Positions 31,165 to 43,545 of a stretch of DNA of 64,000 nucleotides are shown piece by piece. The stretch is taken from positions 22,935,501 to 22,999,500 of the forward strand of contig VZDJ01000116.1 in assembly GCA_008694505.1 (NCBI GenBank). The letters run 5' to 3'. The translations under genes and the position numbers were made by a program. The notes under the pieces were generated by a model. The model saw nothing but the letters and a program-made list of their open reading frames with translations. It ran no database searches and was not told where the DNA came from. Numbering within the stretch: position 1 is the first letter of the stretch; every line of letters starts with the position of its first letter. This DNA comes from Cyanoderma ruficeps (lineage: Eukaryota > Chordata > Aves > Passeriformes > Timaliidae).

Positions 31165-34100
31165 TGTCTGCTATGCTTTTATTCATGTGTGGTGGAAGTA
31201 TGTTGCAGAAGTTATGGATGAAATAGGCTCCTCCAGCTCTTAAGATCACAGGACACAGCTCCGGCTGACTTATCGCTGAAAATAGGCTGCTCCACTTCAT
31301 GGGAACTGAGAGACGGGGAGAAATCGGCCTAAAGCTGTGTCGCTGCTGTCCCTTCTGGAAGTGTCATGAAAGTGACATGTGCACTGCATGGGGCTGCCCA
31401 GGGAGCAAAAATTAGTAATGGATTTTAAAGACTTTTTCCTTCTGAAGTTTGAAAGGTTTAGCTCCTTCCAATCTTCCTTTATTTCGGTTGTTTGAGCTAA
31501 GTGGGCATTAGTCAGTTTCATTCAGGACAACACGAAGTGCAGCTGAGTGAAATGTACATCCCTGGTGACAAGGTTTGCAGGAGAGAGTGGGAAATATAAA
31601 CCAGTGGGAAATGTAAAACAGTAGCATATTTTTGCGAAGGAAGGAGTAATCAGTCAAAGTTTAACTACCTTCTCATTCTTAAAAGTCAGTGTGATACCGA
31701 GTCATTGATCAGTGAGAAGGAAGCACACCCTGACACTTGGTTTTCTATATAGAGTGGGAAAGAAGACTTAATTTATCGGGCTGTCACTTTCCTCCCGCCC
31801 CCCTTTGGTATCAGTGTAAAGGCTGGCTGTGAAGAATACTGTTTGCTGTTATTTCGCTATATAATCTTGGACAGGACATCTCATTTCATTCCGTGTAAAA
31901 CACCCCTTATAAGCAGGACCTCCATTTATTAAGTGTGTTGACATATATAGCTGGAAAGTGTTCTAATACCTAACTAACAGCGATACATTGGTGAGACTAC
32001 ATCTTAGAGAAGCCAAATGCTTTCTGTCTTTGGGAAACTACTTTTTATAGGTTAAATATCAATAACTGTCTGTTTTAAAATTATGTTTAAATTCAGTTTT
32101 TCTCTCCGGAGTACTGAAGTTAAGCTGTATAGTTTACGTCTCTTTTAAACGTTTAATACAAGGTCACTCCTTCCTAAATAAACAAAAAGTATATCCAGGA
32201 ACTTGTTAGCCTGGGAAGTTAAGGAGTAGTTGAAGTCAGACATGTTGGCTGAAGTGATGTACACAGTGCAGGGAAAGAGCCAATTCACTGATGTTTGGTG
32301 GATATTGCAGCAGTGAGACTATAATCTAGCTATAAAGCTAATACAAGGAAAATATAGTACATCTTTTTTTTGCCTGTGAACTTGATAATAAGGTTTTTGA
32401 GTTGGCCATTTGTTGCCTGTGTGTTGTGGGTGTTTGGGGTTTGTCCTGCTGTGGAACAGTGGGCTAATTTCGGGAGAGTGATGAGAGGAGGCCCAGGTGA
32501 ATCTTCTTTGTGTATGTGGATCTGCGGAGCTATTATTTCCTGGCTATAAAGAGATTACTTGTGTCCTTTGTCTTAGTGCCACTTATAACAGCCCCTAATA
32601 GTGCCAGGACCAAAGCAAATGGTAATTTCAAAGCTTCTTGTGAATGAGTGTATTCTCTGAGTTGTTACTGGGCCTAATCCCGTCCTTGTGGTATTATCTT
32701 GCTTATCTTTTAAAACATCTAGGTTTCTTTACCTTGGTTGTGTTTGTCAAGTGAGGAAGCACACTGGTTACATTTTCCCTTCTGGTAGAAAGTTAATAAT
32801 CCATCTCCACCTAGAGGAAGTTCTGTCTGAGTGTTGGAAGGGCTCCTCTTCTGAGCTGGGCTAACAGTGTTTAATCGAAGCACTCTTAGCTGTTTTGGTG
32901 AAATCGGAATAGATTTCTCATTAACTCCTCTATGTTTTTTCATGCTTAGCTTTAGAAGTGACAGTGACGCTTGCATTATGATTTCTCTCACGGGAGTAAG
33001 CTGTTGGAGACCTATTTTTTTCTGAGGACACTTTTCATAGCAGCGTGTTTGACAGCTCTTCTTTAATCTTTATTCTTGGAAGCCAAGTATACTCTGCGCT
33101 GAAAATAAGCATTCCAAGATTTAAAGCTTTTCAAGCCCTGTGAGGTGGGGTTGGAGTGAAATACATTAAACGTGTCTCACACTGCTGTAAACAGCTCCCA
33201 GCGGTTGTATTTTGAATCCTGAGAATTCAGATGGGTGTGGAATGGGTGATGAACTCTGTGTATCACCACCTGAAGAGTTGGAAAAAGAATGTTACTCTGC
33301 CTGATGGCTGGGTGATTGAAGACCTTCCCCATCTCTGTGGCAAATGATGATTTGCCTTATTGTCGCGGAACATTTGCGTTTTATTTCCATTTGGCTGCGA
33401 AGTATCCTTTGTGCTTTACCTTTAAGTAGCCACGGCGGGACTTTTGCAGAAGTGGCTTGACAAGTTCTGTCGTACATCACTTCTTGCAGCAGTTGCCTCT
33501 GTCATTAAGGATTATCTCGAGGATCGTTTTGGAATGACAAAGATTGAAAAGCGTGTTCGGCTATTAGAGCTGCATTAACAGCCCGTTCAGAGGGTGTAGA
33601 TACGATCTGTAGAAATGTTAACAGAACCTTGAGTATTACTCTAAACATTTACAGGGTTTCCAAGTCGCAGCTGTTTGAAGTGCCTGCTGTATGTCCCTGT
33701 TACCCAAGATCTAAATTGAACTTTTAATGACCTAAATTGGACATGTATAAAACCTGTCACTACGGTATTTGAAGAAAACAGATTTTCAAGGGGAGGCTTA
33801 AACCACTTGAAAATAAAAGATTTTATTTTATTTTTTTTTTTTTTTTTTTTTTTTTTTNNNNNNNTTTTTTTTTTAGTGAGGTATGGTTGTTTTTGCTCTC
33901 TGGGAAGGAGTGACTTGCATTAGCAAGTACCAGGAACATTGTGGTAAGAGAATACTCTGCCTGAGGGTGTCTTGGGACCATTGATTCTTTGGTGAGAGAC
34001 TTGTAGTATTTTTGGCTTTGTTTTATTTCTCTTCTGAACTGAGAAACGGTAGCATAGCAGAGAGGCATCAAAAATAATTGATCAATCTTCGTAAGCGGGT

Positions 34101-36624
34101 GTCAGAATTAATTGACAATACTATGGTAACCTTGCCTTTTCCCTGTAGGAGAACCCCTGAGTAAGTAAACTGCTTTGCAAATGTTGCTCTGCACCGGATG
34201 AAAGAGAGGTGGGTGGGGGGAAATAGGCAAAGAGACTTTCTAGCACCGTATTGCCATTTTGTTTCTCTTATTTACCAAGTTTTGAATTTACTGTTGTTAT
34301 TGTGAAGCCTGTGGTAAATCATATAAAAATGCAGATGTTGCTGTTCTTACCGCAGTGCATTCACAATCATGTCAGTCACTTCTCAGAAAGATTTAGGCCT
34401 CATGTCTGCCTGGTGGTAAATTATTTTATTCTCTGTCCAGATTGGATATCTGAATGCAGCTCTGACTTTCTGGCTTACTTTTGTCTTTCAACCTTTTTTT
34501 CCCCCCTTTCACCTCTACTGTGAAATAATGCAAAACCTTTTTTTAACCAAAATAAAAAGGAAATTTAGTTACTAAAGGAGAGGGGAAGAGAATTTTGCCA
34601 GGTGAAAGATAGGAAAGCCAGTGGGTGAACAGGTTCTGTTTTTATAGCAGGGAGCTTCAAGCAGCACAGTTCCCAAGATATAAACTAAACCACAAGCATT
34701 AAAGCACAGTGCATGGTTTTGTTTTGCTAGGTTGATTTATTAAAGAAGTGATGCTTTTAAGGCTACATCTGCCATTCTTTCTTCCCCTCTCCTGTGCCTT
34801 TGAATTTGTTGGTCAGTTGCACTTTCCCTGATGATAAGAGTTTGGGCAGAAGGGGGAGGGAAGGGCTGCCTAAATCAGTTATGTTATGAGACTCTGGGGA
34901 ATTCAGGGACACAAACATTATGAATGGCCCAACTGCAGGGAAAACTGCTGTCACAGCTTCTATGTAGTTAGATGTCAAAGCCAATAGTCTTGAGATGCAG
35001 CAGTGCAGGAAAACAGATCTCATTAGTTTTGCTACTTACAGAATGATTTCTTAAAGAAAAAAACAAGTTCCTCCAGGTTGGAGCAAGAAGTTTCCCTTTT
35101 CTCAAAAGGTGCTCTGCTTTGCGCTGGTTTGTGGAAGAGCATTCCAGAAAACTCTGTGCATGGAATTTATCTTCCTCTAAGGTTTTTGAGTACCTGAATG
35201 ACTAGAAATACCCACTGTAATATGCTGCCTTTGAAAAATTATATTGTGTCTTCAGATGTTTAAGGTTATTTATGTGATAGCCATGAGTGTGACGTGTAAT
35301 GAGGCACAGCAGGACAGGTGAGCACCTTTGAGGACCTACACTTCAGTTAATCTGCTTTACCTAGTCCTGGTTATGCACTTGTTATGGAGAGAGTAAGAGC
35401 AAATGCGTGTTTGATTATTAAACCTTGCCTCCAGATATTCTTATTGTACTCTAAATTACCTCCTGCATGCTCTCCTTAATTTCTAGAGCTACTATAAAAG
35501 ATTCTGCATTCTTCAAGGACAAAACAATTTCCAAGTACAAGTACATCACAACTGAAATGTTTGAAGGGTATCAAGTTTTATTGTTCCAGGCAAAATCCTT
35601 ATTTCTATCTAAAACTCTGAATTCTGCTGTCTGCAGAATGACTCATGCAAGGAAAGTGTCCTTAAATTGCAGATTGTAAATGAATGATAATGTTGTGTAA
35701 GAAGAGATCTTAAGAAAAGAAGTTTACTTTAGCTGCAGCCAGTTAAGTTCAGAGTGCTGTGAAAGGGGCTGACTTTATCCTTCATGCCTTTCTTTGATTA
35801 CATTTTGCTGGCTCTTATGTAAGCGTTAATATTCCTGCTGAGAGTTGAAAAGTATCAACAGGAACAGATCTCCCACCTCCCAGCCAGTTTTTTTAAAGCT
35901 GGCTCAGTTTCCTTAAGTTACTTTGCTTGCATAAGGCTCCTGCTGATCCATAGGAGTTGGCAGCATCAGCAGGTGTAGATAGTAGGGGGGGAAAAAAACC
36001 TTACTTTTAAAATTGGTCCAGACTTAGTTTTCTAGAACTTTAATGTGAAACAACATCACCATTAAAGTGCAACTTCTGTTTTAGAGGGTGAAATCCCTGA
36101 GTCATGCTATAAATAGCAAAACTCTTTGTCATCTGAGTGCCCTGTATCGGATCCAAGAAATAATTACTCTTATTGACATCAGTGCAATTGAGTGTGAGAT
36201 TTTGCACCTGCAAATTGCCTTTTTACAACTCAACATGTGAATGGTAATAAAATTAAACTTCTGGAAAAGCATCAGTGATTATGATTTCAGTCTTATCAAA
36301 TGTGGTCTTTATTTAAGTTATTTTAGTTATGGTGCTCTGAAAAACATTTTAATGTGCTTTATTCTCTGTCTGCATTAAATTTTTAAATTACAATTATAGC
36401 TTATATTATAAAGGCATTTTGAATTTCTAAAGAAATTCTTTTGTAAATCTTGTTATCTTGTTTTGAATGTAGAAACATAAGCCATAAAATCATTTTAAAC
36501 GCCTCCTAAGCTAAGCAATCTGCAGTGAAAAGTGCTTTTTGGAAGGAAAGCAGTCTTTTTGCAAACTTAAAGAATTAATTTTATTGTAATGTATTTTTTG
36601 ACTGCTTAGTACTTGCTACATGAA
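31165..36624. other. ATRNL1: Proximal intron 1, no gene recognised
   Basis: Moderately AT-rich, non-repetitive sequence apart from the gapped poly-T tract. First introns next to CpG islands often hold enhancers, but no specific element can be named from sequence alone. Confidence 0.5.
33814..33874. other. Poly-T tract containing a 7-base assembly gap
   Basis: An (ATTTT)n lead-in passes into a T homopolymer, then seven N (33858-33864), then ten more T. The gap marks unresolved homopolymer length, so local coordinates may be off. On the minus strand it could be the A-tail of a retroposed sequence, but no body is recognised on the 5' side. Confidence 0.9.
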
Positions 36625-36695
36625 ATCTTTTAGATTGGAAAAGACCCTTAAAATCACAGAGTCCAACCACTGTACCAACACTACCAATTTCATCA
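36625..36695 (-). mobile_element. CR1 LINE 3'-end fragment
   Basis: TTTTAGATTGGAAAAGACCC, then TTAAAATCACAGAGTCCAACC, then CCAACACTACCAA match the reverse complement of a bird CR1 tail (AGATTGGAAAAGACCTTTAAGATCATCGAGTCCAACC). Confidence 0.75.
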
Positions 36696-37611
36696 GTAAT
36701 CAGTTTTAAAGGGTTTTATAGAGAAGACCAGAAATGGACTCTAATTACTTATTACCTCTTGCCTCTTGCAGGCTGTAGGGTAACTCTGAATTAATTTCTG
36801 TGTGAGTTGAGCACATCCTTTAGAAAGCATCTGTACATGCCTGAAAACACTTCCACTGACTCAAAGGCCCTTATAGACTTTGAAACTCCTTTCATTGGTT
36901 AGTCATCCTCACCATGTTCTATAACCAAAACAAATGAAGAAACTGCTAATACACAGACCTAATCTACCTTATTTTTTTGTCTCTTTTGGTTACCCTGTAT
37001 TCTCATTTTTTGAGTCAGGTCTTCATTGTAGAACCTTTAGTAGGAGACATCTCTGTTCCCTGTGTAGGTGGACATATGGTCACCTTTTCTTCATTGAGAA
37101 TGGAAAGTTCCTTGAGTTGTCTCAACATAAAACAAACTTTTCTCTCCTTGACTGCTCTTTTGCTTTACAGCCTCCTTTTTTTAATCAGTGTTTGTGAGCT
37201 ATGAGTGCCAGAACTAGATGCTTTTGGTAATGGTCCTGCTGGTGGAGTGTAGATGCAGAGAAGCTTCTCCCCTGCTGCCTGGGGTCCTGCTGTGCAGTTG
37301 CAGCTTCTCAGCTTAGCACTCTGCTGGCAGCTCAGACCATGATTTCCTACCTCCAAATCTTCTTGGAGTTGCTGCATCCTCAGTACTGAGGCCTTGCTTT
37401 TCTCAAACCTGTCTGTGAACTGAACACAATCCCTGGTTGGAGTGATAGGTAATTGTGGGGCTGCAAACACATATGGGTTTGGGATGGAGCTACTCCCTTT
37501 CAAAAACACCCCTCTTCCCCCAGAGGAGTAGATAATTAACAGAGTGCAGTGTCCCTCCCTCTGTGTAAATCTGAGACTGTCCATAGGAGTGAATCTGAAT
37601 GCAGGTTTGGC

Positions 37612-37755
37612 AAGGGCTGGTGGATCCTGGAGAGCCTGGTTTGTTTGCAGGGCTGGTGGATCCTGGAGCCTGGTTTGTTTGCAGGGCTGGTGGGGTTCTG
37701 GAGCCTGGTTTGTTTGCAGGGCTGGTGGATCCTGGAGCCTGGTTTGCTTGCAGGG
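37612..37755 (+). repeat. Minisatellite, four copies of a 34-36 bp unit
   Basis: The unit is GGGCTGGTGGATCCTGGAGCCTGG plus TTTGTTTGCA. Copies differ by one or two bases or small indels (GAGAGCC in copy 1, GGGGTTC in copy 3, a T to C change in copy 4). The high similarity implies recent expansion. Open frames read through it in all three + frames with W/G/L-rich repeats, which is a by-product and not a protein. Confidence 0.92.
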
Positions 37756-39194
37756 TAAGCTGTTTGTTACTTAGGCAAAGAAGTGTGGGAACAGATGGTT
37801 GATGACCCTGCCAGCCCTTCAGACAGCATCAAAGGCTGGTTGCCATTGCTATGGGTGTGTAAAAAGCTCAGTTATATCAATACATGCTTAAGTCTATCCA
37901 TAAATAGCTGTACAGGTTATAGCATTTAATACTTGGTATGTTTTAAATTTAATTTGGCAGATAAAAAGTCTCGCACTGCATTTCTCTTAGTTCCTTTAAT
38001 CAGGGGGAAGGCATGATGATGGTATTTTGGAAGGCATTACCATAGTTCATGTCATCTTTTTAAAATGAGTATGAGTAGTTTTTGAGAACTCAGTCTATCA
38101 CATTGCACTAGAAATTGATTTAATTGTATCAAAATGTAGGCAGAAAAGGTAGGAGGTAAATATGAGCTATTACAGGAATACCCTTGGGATATTCCTACAC
38201 ATCCTAACAAATGCTGGTGAAAAAAGACCTTATTTTGAAACATTACTACCTAGACAACAAAAATGCATTGGAAAACTCCTGCAGTACTGAAGAATAATTA
38301 TCTGTCAGTGTCTATGAAATGTGTTATTAGCTGTATAGTCTAGGCTTGGAAAACATGCTACAAAGTTCATGTGAGGAGAAATAAATGATGATGGTGATAC
38401 CTGAAAACATGAGCACTCCAGTGAATTGCAGCTGCTAACAGTAATAAAAGAAAACCAGTAAACTATAAGCAAAGTAGATGCTTTAATGTGAGGTGAGTGA
38501 GCAGTGGGAATTTTCAAGCCAGTTTTATAAGCTGTCCTCTAAATCTTAAAAATCTAATGAGTGGATGAAGTGTTGCATTGATTTCAGGGCTCCATGAGGA
38601 CCAAGGCCTTACTGAGAAATGATGGAACCAAGCTCAACACAGTTTGTTACTTAGTATTCATTCCCAAGGTGCAAGACCTGCATTTGACTTTGAAGCTTCC
38701 TCCAGAGAGAAAAACTTCAATTTTTTAGACTTCTAAGAAATAATTTAGCCACCAGCTATAGAATATTCCAGGGTAAGCATCTTAAATTCTGTTTATGCAA
38801 CAGCATTTAAGAAAAATTAATTCCATGACACAGTCTCTTCCAAAATTTAAAGCTTATGTTATTCAGCTGTAAGAAATGGTTTCTAGGATCTGTTTGAATC
38901 AGTATTTTTATATTTCTTATCTAAGGAGGAAAATGGGCTGCTACCATCTCTGATGGCGAAATATCTCCTCTGTTCATGCTAGTGGTATTTAAAAACAAGC
39001 TAGCTGTAGAATCTTTCCAAGTTTTAAGCAGCACATATCTGATAACCTTGAATTGGGCAGAGAGTTTTGAATCCAGGGTATTCTAGGATTACCTGGCAAC
39101 AGAACAAGTACTGAATTACTTAAAGATTGGATGGAGATACATAAAATGATCACACTCAATGTCTGCATTTTCTTACGGATTTCTTCCATAATTT

Positions 39195-39275
39195 ATGTGC
39201 TTCAGTGTTTCATCTGTAAAAAGGAAATAATACTTCTGGTAAGTTTAAGGACTTGAGGTGATCCATGAGGCACAG
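39195..39275 (-). mobile_element. MIR-type SINE relic
   Basis: GCTTCAGTGTTTCATCTGTAA, then AAAGGAAATAATACTTCTGG matches the reverse complement of the MIR core (CTCAGTTTCCTCATCTGTAAAATGGGGATAATAATACC). Homology is lost on both sides. Confidence 0.55.
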
Positions 39276-40409
39276 CCAATAAACCAGATAAAATTTTAGA
39301 GATTGCATTTGTTCCTAGAATGTGATAAATACTAGGGCATGAAGTACTGGTGTCCAAACTATGCTGTGTATCTCAAACAGATGAGTAAAATCACTTCCTC
39401 ATTAGGTCAGATGAAGCAAAACCTTGCAGTCCGTGTTACTGCAGAATAATATTCTGACATTATAGACTTACTGGAAGAAATTGTACATTGGCTGTCACTG
39501 ATAAGATTTGGTTTCAGAAGTAAGTCCCCCAAAGACCTAACCCCCAACCCTGGATTAATTGTTACAAACAAAATATTGTGAAATGCTGCAGTATTTAGTG
39601 AGTGTTTTGAAGAGTTACTGCTTTACTTGTAGGAATAGTGTTCTATAGTAGTCATTGCACTCCTATGCCAATATCAAAGAATCACTTATTCCTAATTTGT
39701 AGGTTAATGGCATTGATGTTACTATTACAGAATTGTGAATCTGAATTCAGTCTTTAAATGTAGATTTTTATTACGGACATGCACTTTTATGCATGGATTT
39801 TTGTTTGTTCCCATGTGGTTGAGTTTTCAGCCACTTACTCAGTTATCCTGAAGGTTGATAACTTGCCTTCTATGAAAAAATGGTTCCTGTTGAGTATGTC
39901 ATGGAACTATTGGGATGCAGGAGCTGGGGCTGTAGAACAAACAGCAGCATCACAATTTTAGCGATGTCTGTTACCAGTTGTGGCAGTGCAATATGAGCAG
40001 CAGTGATTTCGGTCCAAACCCTGGGAGGAGAGCTGGCGTGAGTAATGTCTTTAAATATTCTGGTGAGCTTTGCAGAAACTTTGTTCAAGGTGTAAGCAAA
40101 CCACGAGGCACTGTGGAACAAGAAGACAAATGGGCTTCATTGATTGCCACCCACAGTCCTAGGACAAAGATAAATTAGTCAGAAAAATATCTTTCTAGTC
40201 ATGCTGCAGTTGAAAATACTTTCCTTCTTGTAAGGGATAGAAGTGGCTAAAATATGGTGAGCTTAATTTTCTTGTTAATCTCAGCTTTAAAATCTCAAGA
40301 AGACTTGGATACATTCTGACTCCTATAAAGGAACATTTTGATAATTTCAGCTTTATTAGTAAAACTGAAATGCTGATTGATCCAACCGTAGGATAATTTG
40401 CACCCTTAA

Positions 40410-40435
40410 TTTTTCTTTTTTTTTTTTTTTTTTCN
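40410..40435. other. Poly-T tract with one ambiguous base
   Basis: A T-rich run ends in TTTCN. The single N at 40435 marks another unresolved base at a homopolymer. The open frame that crosses it on the minus strand is unreliable. Confidence 0.9.
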
Positions 40436-41214
40436 ATGTAGAGGTCTGTATTTCTCACAAGGAAATCCCAAACACACAGCTCACAGTCATCTTTGTGTGT
40501 GCAAGCCCAGTTGATGAAGATGCTTTGGAGGACTCTTAATCAAACGCTGATGTGCTACATTCAGGGCGTCCCAAAGCAGGCGTGGGGAGAGGGAAATGAA
40601 CTGTGACTGTTTCATGGGAAGCATCCCTGAGCTGCTGTAATAAAGCTGGGTGTGTTTGTGCTTCTCTCATTATCAGCAGATCTGTTTTGTTTGTGTCGTG
40701 AGTCCTCTCCAACAGGTAACTGAACCCAAAACCTTGGACAGGAGCTGGAAGGTAATCCTGAAAAACGAGAAATACTGAACAAACAAATGGCTGCTTTTGA
40801 AAACATACGGTTTTGCACTTGTCTGGAGAGCTGTACTATGATATTAAGGCAATTTTATTAGAAAATATTTTGGCAGATGTTTTCTAAAACCTAATGCTGA
40901 TATAAGTATTAAAATCAGAATATGTGTATTTAAAATCCACACCCTGTTCCCTCTCACCACCCTGGTGGTTTTAGTACTTAGCACTTTGTAGGAGCAGGCA
41001 TCTATCTTAAACTAAAAATTGCACCATTTTTCTAGAGTTTTTAGCTTCTAAAGTGCTTGTACTATTTTAGCTTTCACAGGGCTAAAACCACCAATCTGTA
41101 TTCAAGGGAGGACTTACCTCCACCCATCTGTATCATACTCTACCTGGATATCTTATTTAAGCACTGGGTCACTGCTTGTCACAATGGCCTTGGGAAACAG
41201 ACACTTCTTTTTTT

Positions 41215-41310
41215 TGAGCTGTTTTACATGTAGGAAACCTGAAGTTATGTGCTTGTCTAATGTAAAATAACAAATAAGTGGCTGAATTTAAATGGAAGCT
41301 CGGGAATAAA
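41215..41310 (+). mobile_element. MIR-type SINE relic
   Basis: TGTTTTACATGTAGGAAACC, then TGAAGTTATGTGCTTGTC and AACAAATAAGTGGCTGAATTT follow the MIR core order (TTTTACAGATGAGGAAACTGAGG...AAGTGACTTGCC...AGTAAGTGGCAGAG...ATTTGAA). Confidence 0.55.
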
Positions 41311-41462
41311 TTAAATTTACTGTAAGTCTATAACAGTCCTCATTTTGGGAAGACTGAACTGTCTTCAATCTATATGGGTTTTTTTTCCCCTGCAAATATA
41401 CAATATAGTTTGAAGTTCTTTGTTTTCTTGGAGACTTCTACTGTGTAGACGTATTGTGTGAA

Positions 41463-41490
41463 TTGTATCCAATTATGCAATTGGATACAA
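41463..41490. repeat. Perfect 12-bp inverted repeat with 4-base loop
   Basis: TTGTATCCAATT (41463-41474), spacer ATGC, AATTGGATACAA (41479-41490). The arms match exactly, so the DNA can form a cruciform or the RNA a hairpin. Confidence 0.92.
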
Positions 41491-41507
41491 GAGAGAATAT
41501 GAAGTTT

Positions 41508-41550
41508 ATTATTCATATATATATTATAATAATATATATATTATTCATAA
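41508..41550. repeat. AT-rich near-palindromic microsatellite
   Basis: ATTATTCATATATATATTA and AATATATATATTATTCATA flank a short centre. It lies 18 bases after the perfect inverted repeat. Confidence 0.85.
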
Positions 41551-43359
41551 CTGAGGAGTTTTGTGATGGTGTTTTACACTGTTTCAAACACATACTGTAT
41601 GTCATTCAGTAAGTATATCGGGGGGCCTCTGTTAAGCAGGTATAAATGCCAGTGTAGGTTAGAGGTTGATGGATACTTACAGAATTGATCTTGAAAAGGT
41701 GGACTCAGGACATTAAAGATGGAATGAGTTTGTAGCTGATACCTGGTTTATATTTTTTTAAAGAAGGCAGAGAACAAGCAAGCCACAGCTTAATATATTA
41801 ACTTGAGGAAAGGTGTTCATAAACAGCAGTGTTGCAGATTATTTAATTTTCAATTTTAAATACATCCTTGAAGTATACTTACTGTATTTGGGCTTTGTAG
41901 GCATCCAGAAATCTGTTCTCTAACGTAGAACTCTGGAGTGACAGACAGCTGAATGTTTGCAGAATATTTCTTTAAAATTAGATTTGGGTTTTCCAATTTA
42001 GATTGGCTGCATTTCTAAGTAGGAATTGCACTGAAAAGCAGAGCAAGTGCATATTAGAATGATGAAAGCTTGCAGTGCTACACTGAAATGGAATTTGAGA
42101 ACATCTTCCTCTGAATTTTTCCTTTGAGTTGCTGTGAGAGTTTTGAGGTCATGCTCAATAAAGCTCTTAAAAAGCCTTACCTGTTACTAATAAAACCCTC
42201 TGTGGTTGATCAGTTCTTTTTCACACATCACCTGTAGCTCTTCAGTCACTATTTTTTAATCATCCTGATGAATTTGTCCTTTTATTTCCATCTGCTAATG
42301 AAAATCAAAGCAGATGAAGGATACACTTAATCTTAGTCCTCACTTTTTAAGTACAGCAATTGAGCTTTAGTCTGGTTTTCTGTGATGATCCAGGAGAGCA
42401 CTGTGCCATGTGTGATATTCTAGTTTGTGTTGTAACTTCTCAATCTACAACTTTTCTTTTTGTCTTTATGTAATTCACTGGGCGTGGGTATAAATTATTG
42501 TGCTTCAAGGCTGGGAGAATGACAAAAATAAATATGCTAATTTTGGTGAGCATGAGCATAGTCACACTTGATCTTCAGTGGGAGAAATATTCTTTTTTGT
42601 TCTCATAGTTACGCCATTGCAGGCCTAGACTTCAGTGTATCGTATCTCTTATGCTGGGGCTAATTTAAGGCATACTTCTTAAAATAAAATGTCATTATTT
42701 GATGAAGGAAATTTTCAGGCATCTTGTGTTTAGAAATCTACAGTTTAAGTGGCAGCAGCTTTTGGGGTTTTCATCTCTATTAAGACCTTTCTTCCTTTTT
42801 TGTTTATTTTGTTGGTTTTTATCAGACCAGAAGTACTGAGGAGGCTGGCTGAGTTGATGTCACAATATAAGACAGGATATTATGCAAACTCAGGAAGTAT
42901 ATGTATTCTGGTCATGTAGTTTAAACGATAGGATGCCTTCCTTCATTTTGTGTGTTTCTGCTTTTAAGAATTGCTTTGATCACTCTTGTTAAATTCACTG
43001 CTCTTTGCACATTACATTCTTCTTGGTAGGATGTACTTTATAGTTCTGGTCTAAAAGATCTTGTTGTTGCTTCCACAGGAAAGTGGGAAATGCTGTGAAA
43101 AATCCGTATGGAAATGCCTGGGAGCCTGCAAACCATGGCTCTGAGGGGAATTATGAGCTGAGGTTTAGCAGGTTTGTGTGTGGGGCTGCTGCAGTGCAGG
43201 AAAAGCTGCATTTTCTGGTCAACACACAAAGGCATGACATGGTTCTTTATGTGCACGTGCTCAGCAGCATAAGGTGGTGATATAGTTCAGGGCATCTCTG
43301 TGCTTGATTTCAGTGGTAACTTGGGTCGCAGGCTGCATAAATCTGACCTGCTTCTTCCT

Positions 43360-43545
43360 GTGGACCTTAAAGATCATCTCCTTTCAACCCCCCTGCCCTG
43401 GGCAGGGATACTTCCCACTAGACCAGATTACTCAGAGCTCCATCTAGCCTGGTCTTTAACAAAGGGATGGGGAGTCCACAACTTCTCTTGGCAACAATTG
43501 TCTGTGCTCAAGCTTATCAGAAGGATTTTTGTTTTCCCTAATGTT
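43360..43545 (-). mobile_element. CR1 LINE 3' fragment
   Basis: GGACCTTAAAGATCATCTCC, then CAACCCCCCTGCCCTGGGCAGG, TTCCCACTAGACCAGATTAC, CCATCTAGCCTGGTCTTTAAC and GGGGAGTCCACAACTTCTCT track the reverse complement of the CR1 3' UTR closely. Homology fades after about 43545. Confidence 0.9.

Noticed and set aside
37544..37802. Three parallel open frames with repeated Trp/Gly/Leu-rich peptides
   Set aside because: They are translations of the minisatellite in three frames. A real repeat protein would use one frame, and the unit lengths (34-36) are not multiples of three throughout.
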